A stretch of 34,663 bases of DNA. It comes from Bacillota bacterium. GTDB taxonomy: Bacteria; Bacillota; Clostridia; Peptostreptococcales; Anaerovoracaceae. The DNA lies in NCBI GenBank assembly GCA_016284575.1, contig JAEEPD010000059.1, positions 1 to 34,663 of the forward strand, read 5' to 3'. Of the stretch, positions 18,501 through 26,569 are shown one piece after another (position 1 is the stretch's first letter; each line of letters begins with the position of its first letter). The position numbers were made by a program, and so were the translations under genes. A model generated the notes under the pieces. The model was not told the origin of the DNA. It searched no databases and saw only the letters and a program-made list of their open reading frames with translations.

Positions 18501-18690
18501 CCAGATCCACCGAAAGGGGAAGCTCGTCCTGATCCCTGAAGACCCGTCCCATACGGCTTATCCCCAGGGACTTTTTCAGCGCCCCGGGGATAGCATAGGT
18601 CTCGATCTGAGTATGCAGTTTTCTTGCTATGTCCTGATCCGGCGACTGATGCCGGTAGGATATGAAGGCCTTGTAACTGTACTGCTCCAT
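15568..18690 (-). CDS. TIR domain - single TM - beta-propeller/WD40-like protein
   Basis: N-terminal TIR (YKAFISYRHQ, FRDQDELP, WLICVCSPRYLQSRWCMEEL); TM IAAGVLAAAVALLSGFLGYAVV; ~750-aa repeat-rich C-terminal region with WD40-like blades. Confidence 0.85.
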   Translation of the reverse strand: MEQYSYKAFISYRHQSPDQDIARKLHTQIETYAIPGALKKSLGISRMGRVFRDQDELPLSVDLGDDIHHALENSEWLICVCSPRYLQSRWCMEELDYFISLGRRDRILTILAEGEPADSFPEQLRFREEDGRRVEVEPLAADVRGATVEESLKKLKEEKLRILAPMLGVNFDDLKQRARQRRTRIAAGVLAAAVALLSGFLGYAVVKNRQITAERNAALLSQSKFLASGAQDLLDSGGDRMLATLLAREALPDDFDDPDRPVAEEAVAALRSALISGVSSNYLPLTDLNFPIKSFRANSVTLAVCSESLPGYTACFRLENGEEKDYPLKFDRAPFQVVIGNDLTRIVYTDSTGVGMLRMSGDTVTNSLLYPNTYFKWWDDGLIAERDISEFAWYYSYNIYTWSREIDTEKNSLSDLVRFPADGLANTESVDRYSDLVLTNIIGPGSSSVIMVRTNAYAESFEERIIHSYSTEIPGSDGEIIYDSTQSRDFVSDYIGSFDSRYVVGLSDAWIFIWDSVSEEQLARISCKELDGSYFESMIASPTEDKIAVTTEQDKLYIIDLAQQKAEAVSTQWNSVDTMHYSADGNTLLCCDSEEDTVLVISYGDIRQTIKADFDIEEACYVNYDEWGNSLDDSYILLKGPEKSRLMRQDKSSESAMAQTLSNGIMGASKAVLTKDGKKLWYYRSENQEYYLTVMDTRTGENTVAETISRMNVLYANKMSRVGDRFIVRFGQAHDSGKSVIFVYDAETGEKLKTINPEARGKDGDGKEITDDSSELVTVWTDDDFTVFGGRWVFYVFDSRTMELLHSELVQDSWWTNDFERQGKYIIIHGVQNDAQYVLVIDTETWTSAGSGHQWWKSYGGTVTDANLPGWGDQLSVYIYSNKTHILDLRSGENLELDILGVTRTLLNADGSAMLLYSTDGGGAWYSFDGETLAPYEPAEGEIPAEDKAEFFFGRDGAYMEDGAVCRAVDGFCLLDLHDRELFVQDAAADGSRLLIGRTGDGTVLYLLRCMEGNELLELADRAIGGRTLSTEQRKRYFLE

Positions 18691-18696
18691 TTTATG

Positions 18697-19719
18697 TTAT
18701 GCTCTGCAAACAGCAGCTGCGATCAGCTTTGCGCCCTCCTCGATGTCCTTTATGCAGGCCGTCTCCTGAGGCGTGTGCATGTAGCGCAGAGGCAGGGAAA
18801 CTCCGCCGGTGGGAACGCCGCCGCGGCCCTTGTGAATGGGACCGCCGTCGGTGCCGCCCACAAGGCACACATCCCTCTGGACCTTCAGCTTGAGGGCCTT
18901 TGCGGTCTCCTCGATGTGGGCCACCACCGCGGGATGGCAGATAACGGAGCTGTCCATGATCATCACAGCCGGGCCCTTGCCTGTGCAGCAGGTGGCATCG
19001 GCCTCGCCGCCGGGAACATCGTTGGAATCAGTCACATCAAATATGAAGGCCATGTCCGGATCGACACCGTAGCCTGCGGTCTGAGCGCCTCTGGTGCCCA
19101 CCTCCTCCTGAACGGTGAACACGAAATAGAGGTCGTTTTCGCTTTCCTCCAGCTGCTCCATGGCCAGCAGCATCATGGCGCAGCAGGCCCTGTCGTCCAT
19201 GTAGGGACCGGTGATGTACTTGCCATTGGCGCTTACATAGCAGGGGCTGTCATAGACTGCCACATCCCCCACCTTTACGTACTTTTCGGCCTCCTCTTTC
19301 TTGCTTACGCCCAGGTCTATGTAGAGTCTGTCGAAGCTAAGATCCTTGGCCTCGGTGCCGGAATTGGCGTGGATGGTGCCCACGGTGCCGTTTGCAAAGC
19401 GCACAGGAAGCCCCACAATGTCCATGGGAGCGATGCCGCCCAGCTTTCCGAACTTAAGATAGCCGTCCCCGGTGATCCTGGTGACCATAAGCCCCAGGGA
19501 ATCCATGTGGGCCGCCATCAGAAGCTTCTGCGGAGCAGCCTCTGCCATATTGTCTGCAGAGGTAGGGGCCCTGTGGCAGATGAGATTGCCCAGGGTATCC
19601 ACCCTGCACTCAAAGCCCCTGTCCTCGGCCATTTTCTTTATAACATCGCGTACCTGGCCTTCCCAGCCGCTGGGGCCGTAGGCCTTGCTTAAAAGTTTAA
19701 CCAGTTCAACTGTATTCAT
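18697..19719 (-). CDS. M42 family metallopeptidase (third of tandem trio)
   Basis: AAHMDSLGL, MDDRACCAMM, VQEEVGTRGA, IFDVTDSND, RYMHTPQE metal/catalytic motifs. Confidence 0.9.
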   Translation of the reverse strand: MNTVELVKLLSKAYGPSGWEGQVRDVIKKMAEDRGFECRVDTLGNLICHRAPTSADNMAEAAPQKLLMAAHMDSLGLMVTRITGDGYLKFGKLGGIAPMDIVGLPVRFANGTVGTIHANSGTEAKDLSFDRLYIDLGVSKKEEAEKYVKVGDVAVYDSPCYVSANGKYITGPYMDDRACCAMMLLAMEQLEESENDLYFVFTVQEEVGTRGAQTAGYGVDPDMAFIFDVTDSNDVPGGEADATCCTGKGPAVMIMDSSVICHPAVVAHIEETAKALKLKVQRDVCLVGGTDGGPIHKGRGGVPTGGVSLPLRYMHTPQETACIKDIEEGAKLIAAAVCRA

Positions 19720-20805
19720 CTAATTAGCCTTCCCTTCTGCTAAAGCCTCAACAAAAAGCTTTGCCAGCCTGTATGCATTGTCCATGTCCTCCTCGGAGGC
19801 GATGGTGGATGCGGAGTGGATATTTCTTACGGCGACGGAGATGTTAGCGACCCTAATGCCCTCTAAGGAGCGCTGTATGGTGCTGGCATCGGTTCCGCCG
19901 GCGATCTTCTGCTTCACCTGCCAGGGCAGTCCCGCCTCATCCGCAAGACCCGTCAGAAGCTCAAAAAGCCCCCTGTCGTAGATGGCGCCGCCGTCCACAA
20001 GGCCTATCACAGGTCCTGCGCCCACGACGGTTATCTTGTTGTCTGCGGAGACCGTGGGAAGATCAGAGCAGCTGGCGCCCTCGAAAACTATGGCGATGTC
20101 CGGAGCCACACTGTAGGCCGCCCCATAGGCGCCTCTGGTGCCCAGCTCCTCCTGGACCGTGAAGGCATAGGTAACATCCATGGGAAGCTCCTCCTTCATC
20201 AGCTTCAGCATCATAGCGCAGCCGAAGCGGTCGTCTATGGCCTTGGCCTTGACGCGGCCTTCGCCGAATTCGACGAAATCGCTGTGGAAGACCACCTCGT
20301 CTCCCAGAGCCACATTCTCCATAGCCTCTTCCCTGCTGGAGGCGCCGATGTCTATGTACATCTCCTTAAAGTCCGGAGCCACCTCCCTGTCCTCCTTGGT
20401 TGTCAGGTGGATGGCCTTAAGACCTATGACGCCGGGCACCATGGCCTGGCCCACGTAGACCTTGCGGCCCAGGACCACCCGCTTGTCTATGCCGCCCATG
20501 CAGGCAAAGCGCAGATAGCCGTTGTCCTCTATGTGGGTGACGATGAAGCCGATCTCGTCCATGTGGGCAGCGATCATGAGCTTTGGAATGGAGCCTTCAG
20601 CCAGCCTCCCCGCCTTTTTAGCAGCCTTTACGGCCTTGGGGGAAGCCTTTTTTACGATATACAGCGTGCCCATGATGTCCGTGCGCATGTCCTCTTCGGA
20701 CACGCCGCAGTCCTCCATGGCAGTGCTTTTAATGAACTCCCTTACCGGGCCCTCGAAGCTGGATACTCCCGGCAGCAGGCAGAGCTCCTCTAAATATTCA
20801 AGCAT
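19720..20805 (-). CDS. M42 family metallopeptidase (second of tandem trio)
   Basis: AAHMDEIGF, AIDDRFGCAM, VQEELGTRGA, GGTDAS, RNIHSAS. Confidence 0.9.
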   Translation of the reverse strand: MLEYLEELCLLPGVSSFEGPVREFIKSTAMEDCGVSEEDMRTDIMGTLYIVKKASPKAVKAAKKAGRLAEGSIPKLMIAAHMDEIGFIVTHIEDNGYLRFACMGGIDKRVVLGRKVYVGQAMVPGVIGLKAIHLTTKEDREVAPDFKEMYIDIGASSREEAMENVALGDEVVFHSDFVEFGEGRVKAKAIDDRFGCAMMLKLMKEELPMDVTYAFTVQEELGTRGAYGAAYSVAPDIAIVFEGASCSDLPTVSADNKITVVGAGPVIGLVDGGAIYDRGLFELLTGLADEAGLPWQVKQKIAGGTDASTIQRSLEGIRVANISVAVRNIHSASTIASEEDMDNAYRLAKLFVEALAEGKAN

Positions 20806-21839
20806 GTTCTTACCTCCTCCCCGGGTTCAAGGGCGAATTCAGCCATCAGCTCGCCCAGAAGCTCCAGATCCCGCAGGTTTATGACCTCCTGGGGGGTATG
20901 CATGTAGCGCAGGGGCAGGGACAGCACCGCGGTGGCGATCCCCTCCCTCTGGGTCTGGACGGCCCAGGCATCTGTTCCGGTGCGGCTGGGCGACACGGTT
21001 ATCTGCACGGGTATGCGCTTTTCAGCGGCAGCGGCGGTTATGCCGTGAGCCACAGCGGGCGCCACATTGGCTCCGATGGGCATTCTGGGACCCTCGCCCA
21101 GCTTTGAAATATAGTCTGTGGGCTTGCAGTCCGGGGTCCAGGCCTGGCAGACGTCGCTGGCGATGCACACGTCAGGATCGATGGCAAAGGAGGTCATGGT
21201 GGCGCCTCTGAGGCCCACCTCCTCGCTTATGGTCCCAACAAAATACACATCCCAGTGCAGCTGGCGATCCTTAAGAAGCTCCGCAGCGCGGCAGACAGCC
21301 AGGAAGCAGGCTCTGTCATCCAGGGACTTGCTGCAGACGCAGTCCTTTCCAAGCTCAAAGAAGGGTGAGCGGAAGCTTACGGGAGTGCCCACCGGGATCT
21401 CCCTTTCCGCCCTCTTCTGGCTCAGACCCACATCTATGCGAAGGTCCTTCATGGGTATGGATTTATTCATGGATTCGGGGCTTGCGCCATGGGGAGCAGC
21501 GGCTCCTATCACACCGAAATGGCGCTTTTTCGACAGCACGGTCACCTCTCTTCCGGGAAGCATCCTCTGATCCACTCCGCCCAGCTGGCCGAAGCGGAGG
21601 AAGCCCTCCTCGTGACCCGTAACTATCAGGCCGATCTCGTCGATGTGGGCGCAGATCATCAGCTTTCTGGCATTTTCCCTGCCGCAGCGCCTGATGCCCA
21701 CCACGTTATACATGGGATCCACGTAGATTTCGTCCACAAAGGGCTCAAGGATCCCTGCGCACAGCCCGGAGACATTGCATTCGAAGCCGCTGGGAGCAGT
21801 CTCGGTGCACAGCCTCTCGAGATCATCAAGTATGTTCAT
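20790..21839 (-). CDS. M42 family metallopeptidase (first of tandem trio)
   Basis: CAHIDEIGL, SLDDRACFLAV, ISEEVGLRGA, RTGTDAWAV, RYMHTPQE; RBS AAAGGAG. Confidence 0.9.
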   Translation of the reverse strand: MNILDDLERLCTETAPSGFECNVSGLCAGILEPFVDEIYVDPMYNVVGIRRCGRENARKLMICAHIDEIGLIVTGHEEGFLRFGQLGGVDQRMLPGREVTVLSKKRHFGVIGAAAPHGASPESMNKSIPMKDLRIDVGLSQKRAEREIPVGTPVSFRSPFFELGKDCVCSKSLDDRACFLAVCRAAELLKDRQLHWDVYFVGTISEEVGLRGATMTSFAIDPDVCIASDVCQAWTPDCKPTDYISKLGEGPRMPIGANVAPAVAHGITAAAAEKRIPVQITVSPSRTGTDAWAVQTQREGIATAVLSLPLRYMHTPQEVINLRDLELLGELMAEFALEPGEEVRTCLNI

Positions 21840-21869
21840 TGCACTCCTTTCTGTTTCTTCTTTAAATAA

Positions 21870-21890
21870 GGCCGCCCTTTTGGGACGGCC
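21870..21890 (-). terminator. Hairpin terminator/attenuator between the fusion gene region and the M42 trio
   Basis: GGCCG-CCC-TTTT-GGG-A-CGGCC followed on the minus strand by TTATTT. Confidence 0.55.
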
Positions 21891-21912
21891 GGAAATACAA
21901 GCTTATGAAGAA

Positions 21913-24078
21913 CTAATCCCAAAGTCTGTCGGGATAGATTCCTTCCTTCTTTTTGTTGAGCATGGCATCCACCACCAGCTGACGGTCCTCCTTGTAGGTA
22001 ACGCCGTACCACTTGTCGGGGGAATGGAGCACCTTCACATCCGCCTTGCCCTCCTGGATGAGCTCGGAGGTGACGATGGGAATGTAGAACTCGCCCTTTA
22101 AGGGGTTCTCTCTCAGGATCCTGTAGATGTTTTCAGGAAGCCTTGCCTTGAGCTCGGTGATGATGCTGGGGGTGAAGCCAAAGAGGTTCATGGACACAGG
22201 AGTGCCTACGGGCACATCGGTCCAGCTGGCGCCGTCATCCTCTGTGAACTGGATCTTGTCGCCGTTCCACTGGATCTTGGTGCGCTCGTCGATCTTCTTG
22301 AGATGGCCCTGATCATCCATGGTGCAGACCCCTCTTGCCACGCTGCCGTGCTCGGAGAGGGTGTTTTCCACCTGATATGCCACCATGCAGTAATCATACT
22401 TGTCGCCGTCCTTGGCATGGCTCAGGTAGTCGTAGATGGTCTTGAAGGCGCCGGGGCCGTAGTAGTCATCGGCATTGACCACCGCAAAGGGCGCGTCGAT
22501 GATGTTTCTGGCAGCCAGAATGGCGTGACCGGTGCCCCAGGGCTTGACTCTGCCCTCGGGGATCTGTATGCCTGCAGGGATATCGGTCATGTCCTGATAG
22601 GCGTAGAGTATGTTCATGTGCTTTGCGGCACCGCGCTCCATCAGAGCCTTGAAATCCTCCTCGATCTCCTTCTTGATGATGCAGATGGCGGTCTCAAAGC
22701 CGGCCTTCCAGGCATCGTAAAGGGTGAAGTCGATGATGATCTCTCCGTTGGAGCCGATCTGATCTATCTGCTTGAGTCCGCCGTAGCGGCTGCCCATGCC
22801 TGCGGCCATTATGACAAGAACGGGCTTCTTGCGGTCCGGATCCGCCTTTTCAGATTCTGCTGCAGCTGCTGCAGCCTCAGCCTCAAGTCTTGCTGCCTCG
22901 GCCCTTTCAGCCTCCATCGCAGTCAGTCCATCCGCCATTTTGTTCACCGCCTCCTCGATATTTTCCCTGCTTGTGGAAAGATTCATGCGAACGAAGGGAG
23001 CAAACCTGTCGCCCCCGAACCAGCTGCCGTAATCGAAGGCCAGGCCGCATCTGTTTTCGCAGAAATCGCTGACCTCCTCCTGGGTCTGGAAATATTTATT
23101 CAGGCTGAGCCAGAGCAGATAGGTGCCCTGAAGGCTGCCCACCTCGATCTCAGGAGCCCTTTCCGCAAGCTGAGCCTTTACATACTCGTAATTGCTCCAG
23201 ATCTGGGCCTTCACCTCCTCCAGCCACTCTCTGCCCTTTCTGTAGGCAGCGGCGGCAGCCACGTAGCCGAAGGCATTGCCGGAGCTCACGTGGATGCGGT
23301 TCTGGAAGTCCTTGTAGCGGGCCCTAAGCTCATCGTCCGGAATGATGATTATGGAGTTCTGGGCAGCGGCTATGTTGAAACTCTTGCTGGCAGAGGTCAT
23401 TGTTATAAGGAAGCTGTCATAGTCCCCAAGGGTCGCTGTGGGGATGTGCTTGTGGTCCTCCCACTCGAAATCCTGATGGATCTCGTCGGAGACCACATAC
23501 ACTCCGTGCTTTTCGCAGATCTCCATCAGCTTTTTTATCTCCTCAGCGGTCCAGATGCGGCCCACGGGATTGGCCGGAGAGCAGAAAATGAAGAGCTTGA
23601 CGCCGTTTTCCACGATATCCTGCTCAAAGCGCTCAAAATCTATGGAATAATCCATCCCGCTGCGGACAAGGTCGCACATTATGAGCTTGCGGTCGTTGTC
23701 CTTTACGGCGTTGAGCATGGGATAATAGACCGGGGTAAGGGTGATGACGCCGTCTCCCGGCTTTGTGAGCATCAGAACGCTCCAGTAGAAGCCGGAGACC
23801 ACGCCGGGGCTGAAGCAGATCCATTCACGCTTTACATCATAGCCGTGATACATGCTCTCCCACTCGATGAAGGCATCGTAGTAGTCATCCGGGGGCATGG
23901 CGTAGCCCAGGGGAACATTCCTTGCATAGTCCGACAGGGCATCCCTGATGCAGTCTGCGCACTCAAAATCCATGTCTGCGATCCATAAGGGCAGCAGCTC
24001 GTCGCTGCCGTACTTCGACCACATACCGTCCCACTTGACGCTGTCCATACCGCGTCTGTCGATATACTTTAGACTCAT
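21913..24078 (-). CDS. Fusion: MalY/PatB-type PLP aminotransferase/C-S lyase + nucleotidyltransferase
   Basis: N-term: LPLWIADMDFECADCI, FCSPANPVGR, VVSDEIHQDF, TSASKSFNIAA (PLP Lys). C-term: VLVIMAAGMGSRYGGLKQIDQIG, AVVNADDYYG. Joined by Ala/Glu helical linker. Confidence 0.88.
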   Translation of the reverse strand: MSLKYIDRRGMDSVKWDGMWSKYGSDELLPLWIADMDFECADCIRDALSDYARNVPLGYAMPPDDYYDAFIEWESMYHGYDVKREWICFSPGVVSGFYWSVLMLTKPGDGVITLTPVYYPMLNAVKDNDRKLIMCDLVRSGMDYSIDFERFEQDIVENGVKLFIFCSPANPVGRIWTAEEIKKLMEICEKHGVYVVSDEIHQDFEWEDHKHIPTATLGDYDSFLITMTSASKSFNIAAAQNSIIIIPDDELRARYKDFQNRIHVSSGNAFGYVAAAAAYRKGREWLEEVKAQIWSNYEYVKAQLAERAPEIEVGSLQGTYLLWLSLNKYFQTQEEVSDFCENRCGLAFDYGSWFGGDRFAPFVRMNLSTSRENIEEAVNKMADGLTAMEAERAEAARLEAEAAAAAAESEKADPDRKKPVLVIMAAGMGSRYGGLKQIDQIGSNGEIIIDFTLYDAWKAGFETAICIIKKEIEEDFKALMERGAAKHMNILYAYQDMTDIPAGIQIPEGRVKPWGTGHAILAARNIIDAPFAVVNADDYYGPGAFKTIYDYLSHAKDGDKYDYCMVAYQVENTLSEHGSVARGVCTMDDQGHLKKIDERTKIQWNGDKIQFTEDDGASWTDVPVGTPVSMNLFGFTPSIITELKARLPENIYRILRENPLKGEFYIPIVTSELIQEGKADVKVLHSPDKWYGVTYKEDRQLVVDAMLNKKKEGIYPDRLWD

Positions 24079-24150
24079 ATTCTATCTCCTGTTTGTCCGG
24101 AGACGCAGCCTTCTTATGACCGCCGCTTCCGGTTATTTTGCAACACAAAA

Positions 24151-24197
24151 CCCGCTCTTTTGGAGCTTGTTAAGCTATATAATACCAAAAGAGCGGG
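24151..24197 (-). terminator. Long-loop inverted repeat downstream of the zinc-ribbon gene
   Basis: CCCGCTCTTTTGG (24151-24163) / CCAAAAGAGCGGG (24185-24197), nested AGCTT-GTT-AAGCT; minus-strand tail TTTTGTG. Confidence 0.6.
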
Positions 24198-24289
24198 GCT
24201 TAGGCAATAAAATGCGTGCGAATTCACAATAAACTCAAAGTGCAGAGGCGTCGCCAATCCAACGGCTTCCGCCGCGTGCAGCCTTCGTT

Positions 24290-24892
24290 TTACCAGCGCC
24301 TGCGCCTCCCCAGCAGGGTCAGACTTCCCAGAACGCCTGTGGCCAGGCCTATCAGCAGGGTCTTGGCGCCGAAGCTCAGCTTGCTTTTCTGCTGCTGCAG
24401 CCTCTGATACTGCCAGCTGCTTTCCTGCTTCTGCCTTGCGGCGCAGCTGCTGCATATGAAAATGCTCTTTCCGTCCTTCATGTAGTGATCTGCCGGCACG
24501 TAATTCCTGCCGCAGCTTTCGCAGCAGGTCCTGTAGTTATTGGCCAGAAGATGGTCAATGACGGGATCCACTGCCTCCGCCAGCCTTTCGGGCAGATGGC
24601 TCTTAACAAAAGCAGGCTTCACGCTGAGCTCAAGGCTGTATTTATCCACCTTGATCTCCTCGATCAGCCTGAACTGGTCGGCATTTTCCCGCAGGTACTT
24701 CCTGAGCACATCGTTGAAGGGGTCATCCTCGCTGGCGGCATTGATCTTGACAATATAAAGCCCGTCTTCCTTCCGAAGACTTACGTAATAGCTGCTGTAG
24801 ACGCCTGCCCAGTCGGTCCCGTAGTCCCTGAGCTCGCCGCCGAGAGTGCGCTCTCTTATCTCATCGCTGAGCGTCAGCTTATCCTGTCCCAA
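24290..24892 (-). CDS. Hypothetical protein with zinc-ribbon-like CxxC...CxxC and C-terminal TM
   Basis: CESCGRNY...FICSSC, tail helix TLLIGLATGVLGSLTLLGRRRRW. Confidence 0.65.
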   Translation of the reverse strand: MGQDKLTLSDEIRERTLGGELRDYGTDWAGVYSSYYVSLRKEDGLYIVKINAASEDDPFNDVLRKYLRENADQFRLIEEIKVDKYSLELSVKPAFVKSHLPERLAEAVDPVIDHLLANNYRTCCESCGRNYVPADHYMKDGKSIFICSSCAARQKQESSWQYQRLQQQKSKLSFGAKTLLIGLATGVLGSLTLLGRRRRW

Positions 24893-24913
24893 AATTTCCT
24901 CCTTCGGACCCGG

Positions 24914-25438
24914 CTACGCCCAGGGGTCTCTGCTCTTGGGCTGACGTATGCCCACAAGAATGAACTGCTCCCACAGGAAATACTGACCGGTGGAGGGCTT
25001 CAGCCTCAGCTGTATCTGCCTTGGGCTGTCGGCGCCGCCGGATTCCAGCAGGACCTTGCAGTAGCTGGGATCCGCGTGGCTGTTGGGGTCGTCCCAAAGC
25101 TTCAGAGTATAGGGCTGATCCGGGGTGTAGTTGTTGTCAGGCGTTGCGCCGTTGAAGTAGGAGCGGGGGATGTAGTCCACGTTGTCCATGAAGCGGTCAT
25201 TGATGAAGGACCAGTACATGGGGGTGAGTTCTCTGGGGCCGGAGAGCCAGGCAATCATGCGCTTTGCCTCCTCCTTGTTCTCCGGATAGAGGCAGAAGGC
25301 TGCGACCGCAAGGGCTGCGGTATCCGCGGGGCTCTTGAGTTCTGCCTGAGGCAGGGCCTGCATCTCCTCCAGGGTCTTCGGGAGCTTTTCGAAGCTTATC
25401 TCCCAGCTTGTTCCATCTTTATAATTATATGTTGCCAT
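24914..25438 (-). CDS. Conserved hypothetical protein (possibly DUF6935-like)
   Basis: Continuous ORF with plausible start; resembles clostridial ~170-aa hypothetical proteins, family name from memory only. Confidence 0.55.
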   Translation of the reverse strand: MATYNYKDGTSWEISFEKLPKTLEEMQALPQAELKSPADTAALAVAAFCLYPENKEEAKRMIAWLSGPRELTPMYWSFINDRFMDNVDYIPRSYFNGATPDNNYTPDQPYTLKLWDDPNSHADPSYCKVLLESGGADSPRQIQLRLKPSTGQYFLWEQFILVGIRQPKSRDPWA

Positions 25439-25570
25439 GTTTTACTCCTTCTTTACTTTACAAGTGAAGAACTGTTTGTCACAGATAGAGTATACCACAA
25501 GGCAGGCTTTTCATTGTGATTATTTGCTGAAATTGCAGGCGATCTGACAGATCAGGCCCTGATATCCGGG

Positions 25571-26458
25571 CTAGCTCCCTTTCCTGCTTCCGATGACAAG
25601 GGCAAGAAGGATCAGGGCGCAGCCAAGAAAACCGGCAGACCCAAGGCTTTCCTTCATGAAGAGGACCCCAAGAAGGCCTGCCACCATGGGATTCACGGCG
25701 CAGAGGAGACTGGTTTTTTCCGCGCTCACCTTGCTCTGAGCCACGGGCTGAAGCGTAAAGCCAAAGCCGGTGCAGACCACCGCAAGCAGCAGGATCATGG
25801 CCCATTCGGTGCCATTGTGGGGCAGGGTGGCAGTTCCGGTGATGAAGGACGCAATTGTTGCCAGAAGGGCCTGGGTCCCGACCTGGAACACGCCCATGGT
25901 AAAGGCGTTCCCCTGCCTCGACAGGCGGCTGGTCACCATGATCGAAGCGGTATAGCAGCAGGCCGCAAGCATAAGCCAGAGCTCGCCCCTGCCGATCTTA
26001 AGGCCCGCAGAGCTGCCTGCTCCCGGGAAGCCCACGGACAGAAGCCCCACGCCCAGAAGCGCCGTCAAAGCAGCGATAATAGCCCTTTTCTGAGGGAAGC
26101 GCCTTATCAGCGCCGCCTCTGCGATGGGCACCAGCACTATGGCTGTATTTTCGATGAAGGACGCCGTGGAGGAGGCTATAAAGGGCACACCGGTGAGCTC
26201 GCAGCTCATGGTTATGAAAAAGCAGCAGCCTATGGCCGCACCGCGGAGCGCATCCTTCGGGTCGAAATTCTTAAAGATCTGCCGACCGAACAGCAGCATC
26301 AGCAGTACAAAAGCCATCCCAAAGCGCAGCGACAGCAGCGCAAAGCGGGTTATGCTACCTATTATAAGCTTGTTGAACATGAAGGATGTGGCTCTGGCGG
26401 ACACCAGCAGCACAAGCAGTATCTCCGCCCTCTTCTCCGTAAGCTCAAAATTTTTCAT
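25571..26458 (-). CDS. DMT/EamA family transporter
   Basis: Ten hydrophobic helices, internal EamA repeat (SSTASFIENTAIVLVPIAEA; LLCAVNPMVAGLLGVLFMKESLG). Confidence 0.85.
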   Translation of the reverse strand: MKNFELTEKRAEILLVLLVSARATSFMFNKLIIGSITRFALLSLRFGMAFVLLMLLFGRQIFKNFDPKDALRGAAIGCCFFITMSCELTGVPFIASSTASFIENTAIVLVPIAEAALIRRFPQKRAIIAALTALLGVGLLSVGFPGAGSSAGLKIGRGELWLMLAACCYTASIMVTSRLSRQGNAFTMGVFQVGTQALLATIASFITGTATLPHNGTEWAMILLLAVVCTGFGFTLQPVAQSKVSAEKTSLLCAVNPMVAGLLGVLFMKESLGSAGFLGCALILLALVIGSRKGS

Positions 26459-26550
26459 GATGCCTCCCTGCCGCTTTACTGCGGCAAATCGATTTGACAA
26501 GATGATACACGATGTGTTAATTTGAGTAAAGCGACATTAAATCATAGTTT

Positions 26551-26569
26551 ATTTGATAATTTATCAAAT
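26551..26569. promoter_or_regulatory. Palindromic operator candidate in the DMT/LysR divergent intergenic region
   Basis: Perfect 19-bp palindrome ATTTGATAA-T-TTATCAAAT. Confidence 0.6.

Noticed and set aside
18025-19692. 555-aa plus-strand ORF
   Set aside because: Antisense to the TIR and M42 genes; GC-rich codon-phase artefact with no recognisable domain. Same reasoning for 22303..23988(+), 8564..10261(-), 5528..6877(+), 10442..11587(+), 12047..13228(+) and 31490..32452(-).
19720-20805. Second M42 copy as an inactive paralogue because the usual Asp position reads VFE
   Set aside because: Glu can substitute at that metal-ligand position in the family and other ligand motifs are intact, so there is no basis to call it inactive.
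15568-21839. Thoeris or CBASS-type anti-phage island
   Set aside because: Only the TIR domain fits; no ThsA, cyclase, SIR2, STING or other known partner in the window, and the TIR protein is membrane-anchored with a propeller. Defence function left only as a hypothesis to test.
25541-25571. Palindrome GATCTGACAGATC and GCCC..GGGC hairpin after the DMT transporter gene
   Set aside because: Short, no T-tract, and not distinguishable from chance; not called as a terminator.
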